Below are positions 6,818-14,858 of a stretch of DNA of 19,140 nt, piece by piece. The position numbers and the translations under genes were made by a program. The notes below the pieces were generated by a model. It worked only from the letters and a program-made list of their open reading frames with translations. It searched no databases and was not told the origin of the DNA. Source of the stretch: Planctomycetota bacterium (lineage in GTDB: Bacteria > Planctomycetota > Planctomycetia > Pirellulales > UBA7805); NCBI GenBank assembly GCA_014237955.1, contig JABABY010000003.1, positions 1-19,140 on the forward strand. Direction: 5' to 3'. Positions within the stretch are counted from its first letter, which is position 1. Each line of letters begins with the position of its first letter.

Positions 6818-8275
6818 TTGGATGCTCTAAATTTGTCTCGCCATTTCTTTCTTCTGACATGTAGCATCCTGGCCTTCTTGGCATTGGGCGTCATCAGCAT
6901 CCCTCAAGGATTGGCCGATGGGGGAAAGAAACCGAATTTTATTTTTATCTTTGCCGATGACCAGGCCTACAATACGATCGGTGATATCGAAGTCAAAACC
7001 CCAAACCTTGACCGATTGATCCGTCAGGGAACTACATTTACACATGCTTACAATCAGGGGTGTTGGCATGAGGCGGTTTGTATCGCAAGTCGCAACATGC
7101 TCAATTCGGGACGCTTCCTCTGGCATGCCGAAAAAAATGCTCAAAATCTCGAAGCAGAACGTGTAGCAGGTCGCTTCTGGTCTGAATATCTGAAGCAGGC
7201 CGGCTATCACACGTTTTTCTCCGGAAAGTGGCACCTCCAAGCGGACGTCCAGAGTGCCTTCGATCACGTACGCCATGTACGGCCGGGAATGCCAAAAGAT
7301 CGGCCCACAGGCTACAACCGACCCATCGAGGGAGAGCCCGATCCCTGGAAACCGTGGGAGACCTCAGAAGGCGGATATTGGAGCGGTGGCAAACATTGGA
7401 GTGAAGTTGTCGCCGATGATGCTTGCGACTATCTCCAAAAGAGCCCTCAACGAGAGAACCCGTTTTTTATGTATGTCGCTTTCAATGCGCCTCATGACCC
7501 ACGGCAGTCACCCAAAGAATTTGTCGACCGCTATCCACTTGCCAACGTACGCCTTCCGGTGAGTTATCTACCTGAATACCCATTCAAAGATGCCATCGGC
7601 TGCGGTCGGTTGTTGCGCGACGAATACTTGGCACCGTTTCCTCGCACACCCTATGCCGTCAAAGTGAACCGTCAGGAATATTATGCGATTATTACACATA
7701 TGGATGCCCAGATAGGCCGGATCCTTGACGCGCTCGCACAAACCGATGTCGCAGAATCTACCTATGTCATCTTTTCGGCCGATCACGGTTTAGCCGTTGG
7801 CAACCACGGATTGATGGGCAAACAAAATATGTTTGACCACAGTGTTCGAGTCCCTTTCATTATCCGCGGACCGCAAGTGGATTCCGGGCACACACACTCT
7901 GGTTCCATTTATCTACAAGATGTCATGCCCACGACACTGGAACTGGCGGGCATCAAAAAACCGGCCCATGTTCAATTTCGCAGTATCCTGCCACTATTGA
8001 AACGTGAGCGGAAAGAGAACTATGACGCAATCTATGGGGCCTACAAGAACTCCCAACGGATGGTAACGGCAGATGGTTATAAACTCATTCTCTATCCAGC
8101 TATTAAAAAAGTACTTCTCTTTGATTTGCGCAATGATCCGAATGAGATGACGAACCTTTCTTCCCAATCAAAACACGCTTCCCGAGTCAAACAACTTTTT
8201 GCCCGCCTTCTCGAACTACAAAAACAAACGGGCGATCCGATGGATCTAAAAAGAGTCTATCCAGATCTGATTTAA
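6818..8275 (+). CDS. Secreted sulfatase, formylglycine type (CIASR core)
   Basis: The product has up to 485 residues and belongs to the alkaline-phosphatase-like sulfatase family, predicted to hydrolyse sulfate esters outside the cytoplasm. A hydrophobic signal peptide spans about residues 6-33. PNFIFIFADDQ (39-49) supplies the metal-binding D47/D48. The formylglycine motif is C88-I-A-S-R92 followed by NMLNSGR. Further catalytic residues are K137/H139 in GKWHL, H226 in APHDP, D322/H323 in SADHG, and K335. The C-terminal part ends with the usual LFDLRNDPNEMTNL segment. Ala at the third motif position is accepted in some sulfatases. No ATG start fits: the frame begins with TTG at 6818, and TTG at 6833 would place the signal peptide closer to the N-terminus. 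Neither has a good ribosome-binding site. No maturase gene is nearby. The substrate cannot be read; the opening region resembles choline-sulfatase or iduronate-sulfatase-like groups. Confidence 0.88.
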   Translation: MDALNLSRHFFLLTCSILAFLALGVISIPQGLADGGKKPNFIFIFADDQAYNTIGDIEVKTPNLDRLIRQGTTFTHAYNQGCWHEAVCIASRNMLNSGRFLWHAEKNAQNLEAERVAGRFWSEYLKQAGYHTFFSGKWHLQADVQSAFDHVRHVRPGMPKDRPTGYNRPIEGEPDPWKPWETSEGGYWSGGKHWSEVVADDACDYLQKSPQRENPFFMYVAFNAPHDPRQSPKEFVDRYPLANVRLPVSYLPEYPFKDAIGCGRLLRDEYLAPFPRTPYAVKVNRQEYYAIITHMDAQIGRILDALAQTDVAESTYVIFSADHGLAVGNHGLMGKQNMFDHSVRVPFIIRGPQVDSGHTHSGSIYLQDVMPTTLELAGIKKPAHVQFRSILPLLKRERKENYDAIYGAYKNSQRMVTADGYKLILYPAIKKVLLFDLRNDPNEMTNLSSQSKHASRVKQLFARLLELQKQTGDPMDLKRVYPDLI

Positions 8276-8337
8276 ATCGGACGAATACGACTTCTACAGA
8301 TCACAAGCGAGGCAGTCGCGACCGGACCACACGCACG

Positions 8338-8904
8338 TCACTTCACCGACAGGCCCTGTAGGTGATAGATCGCACGCACGACACCATCGAAATCTCTCCA
8401 TTCTTCGATGGAGAACTGGCCTTCTACCATAACGGGCCGGACACTGAAACTGGTGGACTCGCCGGGCTGCATCCGAACCATAATACAATCATAAAGTGCG
8501 GCGCCCGGACCAAAACAACATTCCATGTTGTCGCGAACGAGCACGAATTCAGTCAGACCATCCTGTTTGAAGCTGGGCAAAATAAAGCCACGGATTCTCA
8601 CTGATTTGTCAGCGAGTGCTACTATTTTTTTGGTAAGCATCGAGCGTTTAAAAGAATCATCCTTTTCCATTTTAAACGTAATGTCGTCAAAAGAGATGTT
8701 CTGGGTCGACGATGTATCAGCTACCGGTGCCACAGTATCGTGTGATTCCGTTTTTAATTTCGCCACATCATTCTGAGTTTCTACGGATGCTGTTGTTTGA
8801 CGATTTTCGACGATGTCCTGTGTGTCGCCGCAACCAGTGCTTAATACAAGCCCATAGAGGCCGAACAGAAGTGTAAGAGAGTGCCACCATTGAAGTTGTT
8901 TCAT
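8338..8904 (-). CDS. DUF3299-like probable lipoprotein with CCFG motif
   Basis: The product has 188 residues. A signal sequence ends at LSTGC, making C25 the likely lipidated cysteine, although the residue at -3 is not the ideal Leu. A polar low-complexity linker covers about 26-70. The C-terminal domain (about 85-188) matches the DUF3299 pattern: strand VRIRGFILP (102-110), then TEFVLVRDNMECCFGPG (118-134) with adjacent C129/C130, then a third cysteine C140. It is the last gene of the cluster and starts inside the stop of the preceding gene (ATGA overlap), so the two are translationally coupled. The upstream protein carries the same domain, making them domain-level paralogues. The biochemical function of the domain is unknown to me; the conserved CC pair suggests metal or thiol chemistry. 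It converges on sulfatase 1 with a 62-base gap. Confidence 0.75.
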   Translation of the reverse strand: MKQLQWWHSLTLLFGLYGLVLSTGCGDTQDIVENRQTTASVETQNDVAKLKTESHDTVAPVADTSSTQNISFDDITFKMEKDDSFKRSMLTKKIVALADKSVRIRGFILPSFKQDGLTEFVLVRDNMECCFGPGAALYDCIMVRMQPGESTSFSVRPVMVEGQFSIEEWRDFDGVVRAIYHLQGLSVK

Positions 8905-9581
8905 CGTAAGTGGCCATCATCCAGATAATAATAGACGGAACCATTGGCATCGATCGCTTCACCCGGATTTTCCTCCAAGCGAAACTTTCCTGCCACTTTA
9001 TGTAAGTGCGTACTGAATTGCAGGCGTTCTGGATCCGCCAAAGTAACCTGAATGCGGTCTGTCAGCTTCGGGTTACCCCCAAAACAACAGTCCCCCCGAT
9101 CGCGCACAAGGAGAAAGGTTTTGATGCCCTGCTGTTGCGGTCCTGGGAAAATATACCCTTTAATGAAAACCTGCTCGCCATTTAATTCTTCTGTTAGAGG
9201 TGGCACGCGTTGGTCTATTTTGCCTTCTTCGGGTTGTAACTGAGAATAGCCAATTCGCCGGTATCCCTCGGGAACTTCTGTTGCATACACATATGCAGCG
9301 TAGCTAAGACTCAGCACAAACAGGACACTCGAGATGGAAATACCTGCGATTGCAAATCCTCGCCCCGTCAACTCCGCAGACCGCTGTTTAATCTGTACCA
9401 GTGCATAGAGGCCCACGAGAATGCCAAGGACCGGAAGCACCAACAGATAAATACTGAGCAGGGCAAATACCGAAAGTAGGGCAAGAAACAGGCAGGTCAC
9501 CGCAGCCACAGAGAGAGCACGGTAGTGTTGGGCATGGACTTCGTCCTCAATCGCCTGAGTAAATTGAACGTTAGCACACAT
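8901..9581 (-). CDS. Membrane protein: DUF4190-like anchor fused to DUF3299-like domain
   Basis: The product has 226 residues from the ATG at 9581. The frame extends to a TTG at 9632, but the ATG gives a natural short cytoplasmic tail before the membrane part. Residues 20-100 contain two or three transmembrane helices with the DUF4190 hallmark GRGFAIAG at 73-80. After the last helix (about 80-100) comes a domain of about 125 residues, predicted to face the periplasm. It includes VFIKGYIFPG (138-147) and FLLVRDRGDCCFGGNPKLTD (156-175), with adjacent C165/C166. This is the same DUF3299-like fold as the next gene. The gap to the upstream CxxC gene is 93 bases, the largest in the cluster, and the downstream gene overlaps by four bases. 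The fusion suggests an inner-membrane-anchored partner for the outer lipoprotein encoded next. Confidence 0.75.
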   Translation of the reverse strand: MCANVQFTQAIEDEVHAQHYRALSVAAVTCLFLALLSVFALLSIYLLVLPVLGILVGLYALVQIKQRSAELTGRGFAIAGISISSVLFVLSLSYAAYVYATEVPEGYRRIGYSQLQPEEGKIDQRVPPLTEELNGEQVFIKGYIFPGPQQQGIKTFLLVRDRGDCCFGGNPKLTDRIQVTLADPERLQFSTHLHKVAGKFRLEENPGEAIDANGSVYYYLDDGHLR

Positions 9582-9674
9582 CAGCAACTCACAAATATCG
9601 CTGCCTCTAATTTCAAAACCATTAAATTCCAACTTGCCGTAACTTCAAAGACAAAGCACTTTGCAGGAGGGCCA

Positions 9675-10943
9675 TTACTTCTGGGCGTTGCCGCTTTGGC
9701 TATCTTCCTTTTTTGGCTTTACTGTATCGGGTTCTTTTGTGGTATTTGCTTCCCCATCTTTTTTGGAGGATTGTCCACTCTTGGTCGCAAAAGGGAAAAA
9801 AGTCGTTGCGCGGCGTATAGCATCTGGATCAATATCTGCGAGCAACTCCAACTGCTCCTTGGCCTCTGGTAATGGACAAGCCCGCAAGTAATTGATAATC
9901 GGCACACGCACCCAACTCGATTTCTTTCCCGAATCTTTAAACATTTGCACCAATCGCTCCATCGATTTCCAATCTTTCCATCTTGCCAGATCCGGGATGA
10001 CAAGATCTGCCAATTGCGGTCGATCGAGTACGATACGCAGTGCGGAAAGCAACCGGTCTTTTGGAATCACCGTAGATTCTTGGCCATGAAATCTAAGGGC
10101 CATAATGGCTGCATAGGTATGCACATATTCGGGATCCCAAAAATTCCCTCCACGAAGAAATTGTTCCTCAATTAAGGGCAACCCATCAGGTCCAGCAAGG
10201 GTCAGATAACATGCGATCAATGAATCGAGCCCCTTCAGTTGGTTTTCATCTCCTGAAACAATCATTGCCTCAAGGCGTTTCTTATCATTCGGTTGCCCAC
10301 AAACACTCAACATCGTGAAATAGAGACGGCGGTTGCTGGGAGTAACTTCTGGATCGTTGATCCAATCCAACAGTCGCTGATGATCGATTGCGTCTTTTAT
10401 TTCACCGAGTGCTTTATAATCAGCGCGGGCAAATTCATCGAACGCATCGCCCTGCAGTGTGGGATCGGAATCTTCAAGATAGTCTTGAAAAAAGGTTAAT
10501 CTCGCCGGACCTTCCTCTGGGAGTTTTAACACCTCTTCTACATAGCGCTGGGCTCGGGGACTGAGCACAATAGGCGGCGCCCATTGTAGTTGGTCTGGCT
10601 GAACACCACGCAAAAGGCAGAGAGACCCGACACCGGTATCTCCGGTATAGATTGCGGTAACTTCCTGGCCAATTTTGACGTGCTCGGCGCCCCGATAGAT
10701 CTTTTTAATACGAAAAGTCGTTTTATAGGAATCGATGATATCGGCTGCGGGAATCTCCCCCTCATCAGGATCGGGCCGCTCTGGACGATGCGTCAACTCA
10801 GCCAAAACCGCAACGTCTGCGGCGTTGATGTCCTCTGTAAACGTTGTCTTTACGGGACGACAAAATGGACAGGCGTGCAAAATCTGGACAACGCCAAGCA
10901 GCACACCAAACAACACGAGACTAATCCACTTTATTGGAAACAT
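9675..10943 (-). CDS. Secreted CxxC protein with helical-repeat domain, copy 2
   Basis: The product has 422 residues. I chose the ATG at 10943; a GTG lies directly before it, with AAAGG about ten bases upstream. A signal sequence (1-24) ends at ILHA, immediately before C25-P-F-C28. Signal peptidase I cleavage, or lipidation of C25 from LHAC, are both conceivable. The next 130 residues look beta-rich, with a TTFRIKKIYRG strand pattern reminiscent of netrin-like OB folds; this is a weak resemblance. From about residue 150 helices repeat in HEAT-like fashion and include ALRFHGQE and LARWKDW, both shared with the neighbouring paralogue. The tail (about 395-422) is rich in Lys, Glu, Ser and Thr and probably disordered. 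It lies 24 bases downstream of its paralogue and inside the ABC transporter cluster. No known function is recognised. Confidence 0.78.
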   Translation of the reverse strand: MFPIKWISLVLFGVLLGVVQILHACPFCRPVKTTFTEDINAADVAVLAELTHRPERPDPDEGEIPAADIIDSYKTTFRIKKIYRGAEHVKIGQEVTAIYTGDTGVGSLCLLRGVQPDQLQWAPPIVLSPRAQRYVEEVLKLPEEGPARLTFFQDYLEDSDPTLQGDAFDEFARADYKALGEIKDAIDHQRLLDWINDPEVTPSNRRLYFTMLSVCGQPNDKKRLEAMIVSGDENQLKGLDSLIACYLTLAGPDGLPLIEEQFLRGGNFWDPEYVHTYAAIMALRFHGQESTVIPKDRLLSALRIVLDRPQLADLVIPDLARWKDWKSMERLVQMFKDSGKKSSWVRVPIINYLRACPLPEAKEQLELLADIDPDAIRRATTFFPFATKSGQSSKKDGEANTTKEPDTVKPKKEDSQSGNAQK

Positions 10944-10967
10944 CACTTCGTCAGCCTTTCTAACAAC

Positions 10968-12377
10968 TCACCTCTTTGTTCCTCTATTCCCCGAACCACT
11001 AAGTAATAATACCACGAAAAACAGACCGGCTGCGACTGGCACCGCCACGATCCAAAGCCAGAGCCTGCTACCTGGCACGGATACCTTTTTCTGATCAGGA
11101 CTTATCGCGACTGTAGCGGATCCCTGGTTAGGCATTTCCTTAAATTTGACTCCATCACCCGTTGCCTCTACAGTCCGCTCCACACCGCGACTCACCGGAG
11201 CAAATCGACGGCCATTTTCGACGGCTGCCGGATCGAGCCTCTGCAACCTGCTTAATTGCTTCTTGGCCTCTGGCAACGGACAAGCCAACAAGTACCGAAC
11301 TACCGGTTCACGAATCCAAAGAGTATCGCCCTCAGCATCGACAAACAGTTCTGGCACTTGGTCCAAAACGGACCAGTCTTCCCAACGGGCAAGATCACTC
11401 AGTATGCGGGCACCCAGTTGGGGGAGTTGGAGTGTATTACGAAAAACAGCAACAACATGCGCTCGATCAATGACGTTGGCTTCCTGACCATGAAATCGCA
11501 AGGCTGTAATCGCTGCACCCCAGGTTCGATCAGCATTGGTGTCTTTGTGGCGTAAAAACATCTCATCAACCACGGAGAGGCCCTCTGCTCCTGCCAAACT
11601 TAAATAGCAGGCAATGATTGCTGAAAGTGACCCAGTCGGTTGCAACTTTTCTTCCTCCATCTTCGTTTTCAATGTGGGAAGATCTTCGGGCCGACCACAG
11701 ATGCAGAGGAATGTGTAGTACAGCTTGCGCATGTTCTCTGACGTCTTTGGATCTTCAATGCGATCTAACAATACATCCGCATCAAGATTGGGCTTCAGCT
11801 TGTGAAGTGTTTCAAACGGCGCCTTGCCGAACTCATCAAAGGCATCCCGCCGAAGCATTTTCTCTGGCGACGTCAAATAGTCTTTTGCACATATTAGGCG
11901 TTCTAAACCTGTCGGTGGCAAAGCTTGCATTTTAATCAAGTATGCAATCGCAGCGGGACTGATAGCGATCGGCGTTGTCCATTGGATGACCCTTTGCGTG
12001 CCAGCATCATTTTCGACCAGATTTCCGTGGACAAGGTATCGATCTCCCTTCTGTGCATTTTCGCCCGGGAAAAAAAGCACCCTGGCAATGCGTGTCGTTC
12101 CTAGAATCTCTGCGCCCTTAAAAACGTCCTCAATCTGGAACTCTGACTTATAGGCATCTGGAGACGTAACACCTCCGCCAACTTCGGGTGTCGACTCATA
12201 ACGAACTAGAGCCGCCAATTCGGCTGCCGCGATTTCATCGCAAAGTGTAGGTGAGATACTGCTACAAATAGAACAGCCTTCGGCCGGGGCGGGCACGAAG
12301 ATCAACGGGATCATAGACAACAGCGTGAGCGGAAAAACACTGACAAGAAACCGCATTTGTATTTCGTGGGGTCGCAT
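10968..12377 (-). CDS. Secreted CxxC protein with helical repeats and C-terminal anchor, copy 1
   Basis: The product has 469 residues. The signal sequence covers about residues 8-34 and is followed at once by C35-S-I-C38, with a further C46. The ATG at 12377 has TAGG seven bases upstream; the ATG at 12356 is the alternative. A beta-rich region contains FQIEDVFKGAE and GDRYLVHG, weakly like netrin or OB-fold domains. A helical-repeat region follows, with ALRFHGQE and LARWEDW aligned to the downstream paralogue. Unlike the paralogue, this copy ends in a hydrophobic helix (about 438-460) followed by the basic tail GSGNRGTKR. That predicts a type I protein held in the inner membrane with its body outside. 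It starts 11 bases after the permease stop. The pair arose by tandem duplication and has since diverged; function is unknown. Confidence 0.78.
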   Translation of the reverse strand: MRPHEIQMRFLVSVFPLTLLSMIPLIFVPAPAEGCSICSSISPTLCDEIAAAELAALVRYESTPEVGGGVTSPDAYKSEFQIEDVFKGAEILGTTRIARVLFFPGENAQKGDRYLVHGNLVENDAGTQRVIQWTTPIAISPAAIAYLIKMQALPPTGLERLICAKDYLTSPEKMLRRDAFDEFGKAPFETLHKLKPNLDADVLLDRIEDPKTSENMRKLYYTFLCICGRPEDLPTLKTKMEEEKLQPTGSLSAIIACYLSLAGAEGLSVVDEMFLRHKDTNADRTWGAAITALRFHGQEANVIDRAHVVAVFRNTLQLPQLGARILSDLARWEDWSVLDQVPELFVDAEGDTLWIREPVVRYLLACPLPEAKKQLSRLQRLDPAAVENGRRFAPVSRGVERTVEATGDGVKFKEMPNQGSATVAISPDQKKVSVPGSRLWLWIVAVPVAAGLFFVVLLLSGSGNRGTKR

Positions 12378-12388
12378 CCAAAAACCTA

Positions 12389-13987
12389 TCAGGGGGCATC
12401 GCTCAGTGCCCGCGCTACATCAGTTCGGTAGGCAATCAGAGCCGGCAAAAATCCCACGATGGTCGCCAACACGAGCAGGGCGGGTATCAGGATGACCTCC
12501 GGGGAAATATACGTGCCCGCAAAGTGGATTGCGGGAGCCGGTTGCCAGAAGTGAATCATGACACCCGTTGTTGCTGTTACAAAAGGCGCAAAGAGTCCGA
12601 TGGTGACATGTCCAAGAATGACTCCTGCCATCCCGCCGAGAAGTGCCAAAAGAACCGATTCCATCAAGACAATAGTCATCACCGTAGAACGAGCCGCACC
12701 AAGGGCCCGCATGATACCAATTTCACGGCGACGATCATTCATTGAATTATAAATGCTGACCATAACCCCAACGCCGGCCACCACGACTACCAACACAGCA
12801 AGTACTAAGAGAATCATACGGACATGGCCTACGATCCCCTCGAACAGATTGGCCACTTCACGGCTGGGAAACACGGCCTGTGCCACATTACCCTCATTGA
12901 TTTTATTGTAGAGTACCTGCGAGAACACATCGTTTTTCAACAGCAACAAGACCGCCGTCACTTCCCGTTGATTTTCCGGTAGCGGTGTCTGTTTGCCTGC
13001 TGCAACTCTCGGTGGCTGCTGATCGCTCGACGAATGTTCCACCGCATCATGTTCTGTCTCTTCGCCCGCAGTTTTTTTCGCGGCATCAAGGGAAGACGTT
13101 GGTTGTGGCTTTGTCTCCCGCAGAATCTCGTCGATCAACCGATCGGCCTCTTGGATCTCAGCGGCTGCCGTTGCGGGTACATCCTTGTCTCTCACAGCAC
13201 GCTGGAGATGGTGATGCACCGATTGCAATTGCTCGAGATGCGTCCTCAGCACACCATCTATGGAGTCCTCCTGCTTAGACAAAGGCTTGGCATGATCGCC
13301 AATCAAATAAAAACCTTCCATGTTGACGAACACGGCTCGATCATTCGGGGTGCCTGTGGGTGCAAGAATCCCCACCACATGGAATAGATCCTCATCATGT
13401 ACCTTGGCATTTTCGTCGGCGATGCCGTGGGTAATTGGAAAATGGTCGCCTAATTTTAGACCCGCCTGCCTGGCAGCAACCGCACCGATCACTGCAGCAT
13501 TAAAATCGCGCATATCAAAGTTACTCCCTTGAGCAAATTGATAATGCTTGGGGGTTCCGTCAGGGTAAGCACCGTAACTCAGCTTTTCAAATAAATCAGG
13601 CGTTGTTCCGACGACTCGAAAATCTTTGTAACTATCGCCGAGACAATACGGAATTGCCGCTTCGACTGCGGATGCGTACTTTCCCCGAACAAGATTGCCA
13701 GATTTGTCCTGGTATTCGGTAAACTCTTTGAAAAATGAATAGGGCACGTTTTCGATTGGCTGGCTCAGATGAAAAACGGTGTTGAGGGTCAACTGCAGTT
13801 TGCCACCCTTGGCACCCAAAATCAGATGGTAGCCTTGAGCCGCTTCGCTGAAAGATGCAGATACAACACCGTGGATCACCAGAACAATGACCACCAGGGC
13901 GACACCGAGCGCAATAGAAAGCCCTGTCAACAGCGAAGAGAGCTTTCGCTGTTGGATACTTCGCCAGGCAATCTTCCAGAGACTCAT
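12389..13987 (-). CDS. FtsX/MacB-type ABC transporter permease with His-containing insertion
   Basis: The product has 532 residues. It has one N-terminal transmembrane helix (about 18-42), a large extracytoplasmic domain, and three C-terminal helices (about 387-413, 435-465 and 497-519). This is the four-helix layout of MacB/LolC/FtsX permeases. The coupling segment MNDRRREIGIMRALG (416-430) sits after helix 2, as in the family. The stretch LILGAKGGKLQLTL (55-68) just after helix 1 recalls a permease subgroup found beside DUF3299 genes. Residues about 232-345 are an insertion: a coiled-coil-like part containing SVHHHLQRAV, then a low-complexity acidic segment with scattered His. The ATG at 13987 has GGTGAG five bases upstream. 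It begins ten bases after the ATPase stop, so the two are clearly one transporter. Such proteins drive conformational work or lipid/protein release rather than bulk transport; its cargo is unknown. Confidence 0.87.
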   Translation of the reverse strand: MSLWKIAWRSIQQRKLSSLLTGLSIALGVALVVIVLVIHGVVSASFSEAAQGYHLILGAKGGKLQLTLNTVFHLSQPIENVPYSFFKEFTEYQDKSGNLVRGKYASAVEAAIPYCLGDSYKDFRVVGTTPDLFEKLSYGAYPDGTPKHYQFAQGSNFDMRDFNAAVIGAVAARQAGLKLGDHFPITHGIADENAKVHDEDLFHVVGILAPTGTPNDRAVFVNMEGFYLIGDHAKPLSKQEDSIDGVLRTHLEQLQSVHHHLQRAVRDKDVPATAAAEIQEADRLIDEILRETKPQPTSSLDAAKKTAGEETEHDAVEHSSSDQQPPRVAAGKQTPLPENQREVTAVLLLLKNDVFSQVLYNKINEGNVAQAVFPSREVANLFEGIVGHVRMILLVLAVLVVVVAGVGVMVSIYNSMNDRRREIGIMRALGAARSTVMTIVLMESVLLALLGGMAGVILGHVTIGLFAPFVTATTGVMIHFWQPAPAIHFAGTYISPEVILIPALLVLATIVGFLPALIAYRTDVARALSDAP

Positions 13988-13997
13988 AATCTCACCA

Positions 13998-14708
13998 TCA
14001 GCTCAAAGAACCGCCTGCTTCAGTTGGTGCTGTACCAGTGACTGAGGGCCTAACTTGATTGATCTCCGCAAGGCGATCTACCCGATCGAATTGCGAGGTG
14101 ACCTCCTGTGTGTGTGTAACCATCACCAGGGCAATCTTCTCTTCGGCACAGGTCTCTCGCAAAAGATCGATGATCTGCTGCTGATTGGCCGTATCGACAT
14201 TGGCGGTTGGTTCGTCAGCCAAGAGAACTTTTGGACTATTTGCCAATGCCCTGGCAACTGCGACTCGCTGTTGTTCACCAACAGACAATGCCGTTGGGCG
14301 GTGCGTAAGTCGATGGCCCAAGCCGACGCGCTTGAGCAGATCTTCCGATCTGGTGGCATCACGACCGGTCCGGGTAAAAGTCATACCTAAAAGAACATTT
14401 TCCAAGGCGCTGAATGCGGGAAGAAGGTTGAATGTTTGAAAAACATAACCGATTCGTTCTGCCCGGAAACGATCACGCCCAGCCTCACTCAACTGCGTAA
14501 TGTCGAGACCCGCAATCTGAACCAGCCCAGAATCGGGACGGCTGATCCCTGCGATAATCTGGAGTAAGGTCGTCTTGCCACTACCACTGCGACCGACCAA
14601 AACCATCTGCTCACCGGCAGCCACATGAAATTCCGGAATCTCCAAAATCGGTAATTGACTCCCATCCGGCTCGACGTATGCCTTGCGAATATTCTGGAGG
14701 CGTAGCAT
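13998..14708 (-). CDS. ABC transporter ATP-binding protein, LolD/MacB class
   Basis: The product has 236 residues from the ATG at 14708. AGGTG lies six bases upstream, which favours this ATG over the in-frame GTG at 14717. Counting from that GTG, the Walker A motif GRSGSGKTT is at 42-50, the Q-loop Gln at 94 (VFQTF), the signature motif LSVGEQQRVAVARAL at 144-158, Walker B VLLADEPT at 164-171, and the switch His at 202. All motifs are intact. The signature reads LSVGE rather than LSGGE, a conservative change. Size and sequence match the short ATPases that pair with FtsX-family permeases, and the permease gene follows after ten bases. It is the first gene of the six-gene cluster; a candidate promoter with an inverted repeat lies about 60 bases upstream. 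Confidence 0.92.
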   Translation of the reverse strand: MLRLQNIRKAYVEPDGSQLPILEIPEFHVAAGEQMVLVGRSGSGKTTLLQIIAGISRPDSGLVQIAGLDITQLSEAGRDRFRAERIGYVFQTFNLLPAFSALENVLLGMTFTRTGRDATRSEDLLKRVGLGHRLTHRPTALSVGEQQRVAVARALANSPKVLLADEPTANVDTANQQQIIDLLRETCAEEKIALVMVTHTQEVTSQFDRVDRLAEINQVRPSVTGTAPTEAGGSLS

Positions 14709-14765
14709 TGGAAACACCTAGTGACAACGGGTAACACAGTACGAGCAATAAGGACGGGGCAACAA

Positions 14766-14797
14766 TTTGATAATAACCGTTCAAAGAGTGCAGTAAA
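14766..14797 (-). promoter_or_regulatory. Candidate promoter and inverted repeat for the ABC cluster
   Basis: On the minus strand, TTTACT (14797-14792) is followed after 16 bases by TATTAT (14775-14770), a plausible sigma70-type pair about 60 bases before the ATPase ATG. An inverted repeat, TTTGA-N10-TCAAA (14766-14785), overlaps the -10 element, a typical place for a repressor site. The arms are only five bases long, so chance is a real possibility. Confidence 0.33.
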
Positions 14798-14858
14798 AGT
14801 CCAAACCATTTCCACTGGACGTGCCGTGCTGCTATCGGCCTATTTCTGCCCGACCGCT

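Noticed and set aside
6827..7276. A 149-codon frame antisense to sulfatase 1, with similar long frames antisense to sulfatase 2 (17380-17895 and 18151-18654)
   Set aside because: All are antisense shadows of genes with intact catalytic motifs, and none has a recognisable domain or start signal.
14337..14356. ATCTTCCGATCT resembles the end of a common sequencing adapter
   Set aside because: It lies within the ATPase frame and encodes normal residues of a conserved region, so it is a chance match rather than contamination.
14766..14785. Possible Zur/Fur box in front of the ABC cluster
   Set aside because: The AT-rich TTATTATC core is suggestive, but the site does not match a known consensus well enough to name a regulator; only the inverted repeat is reported.
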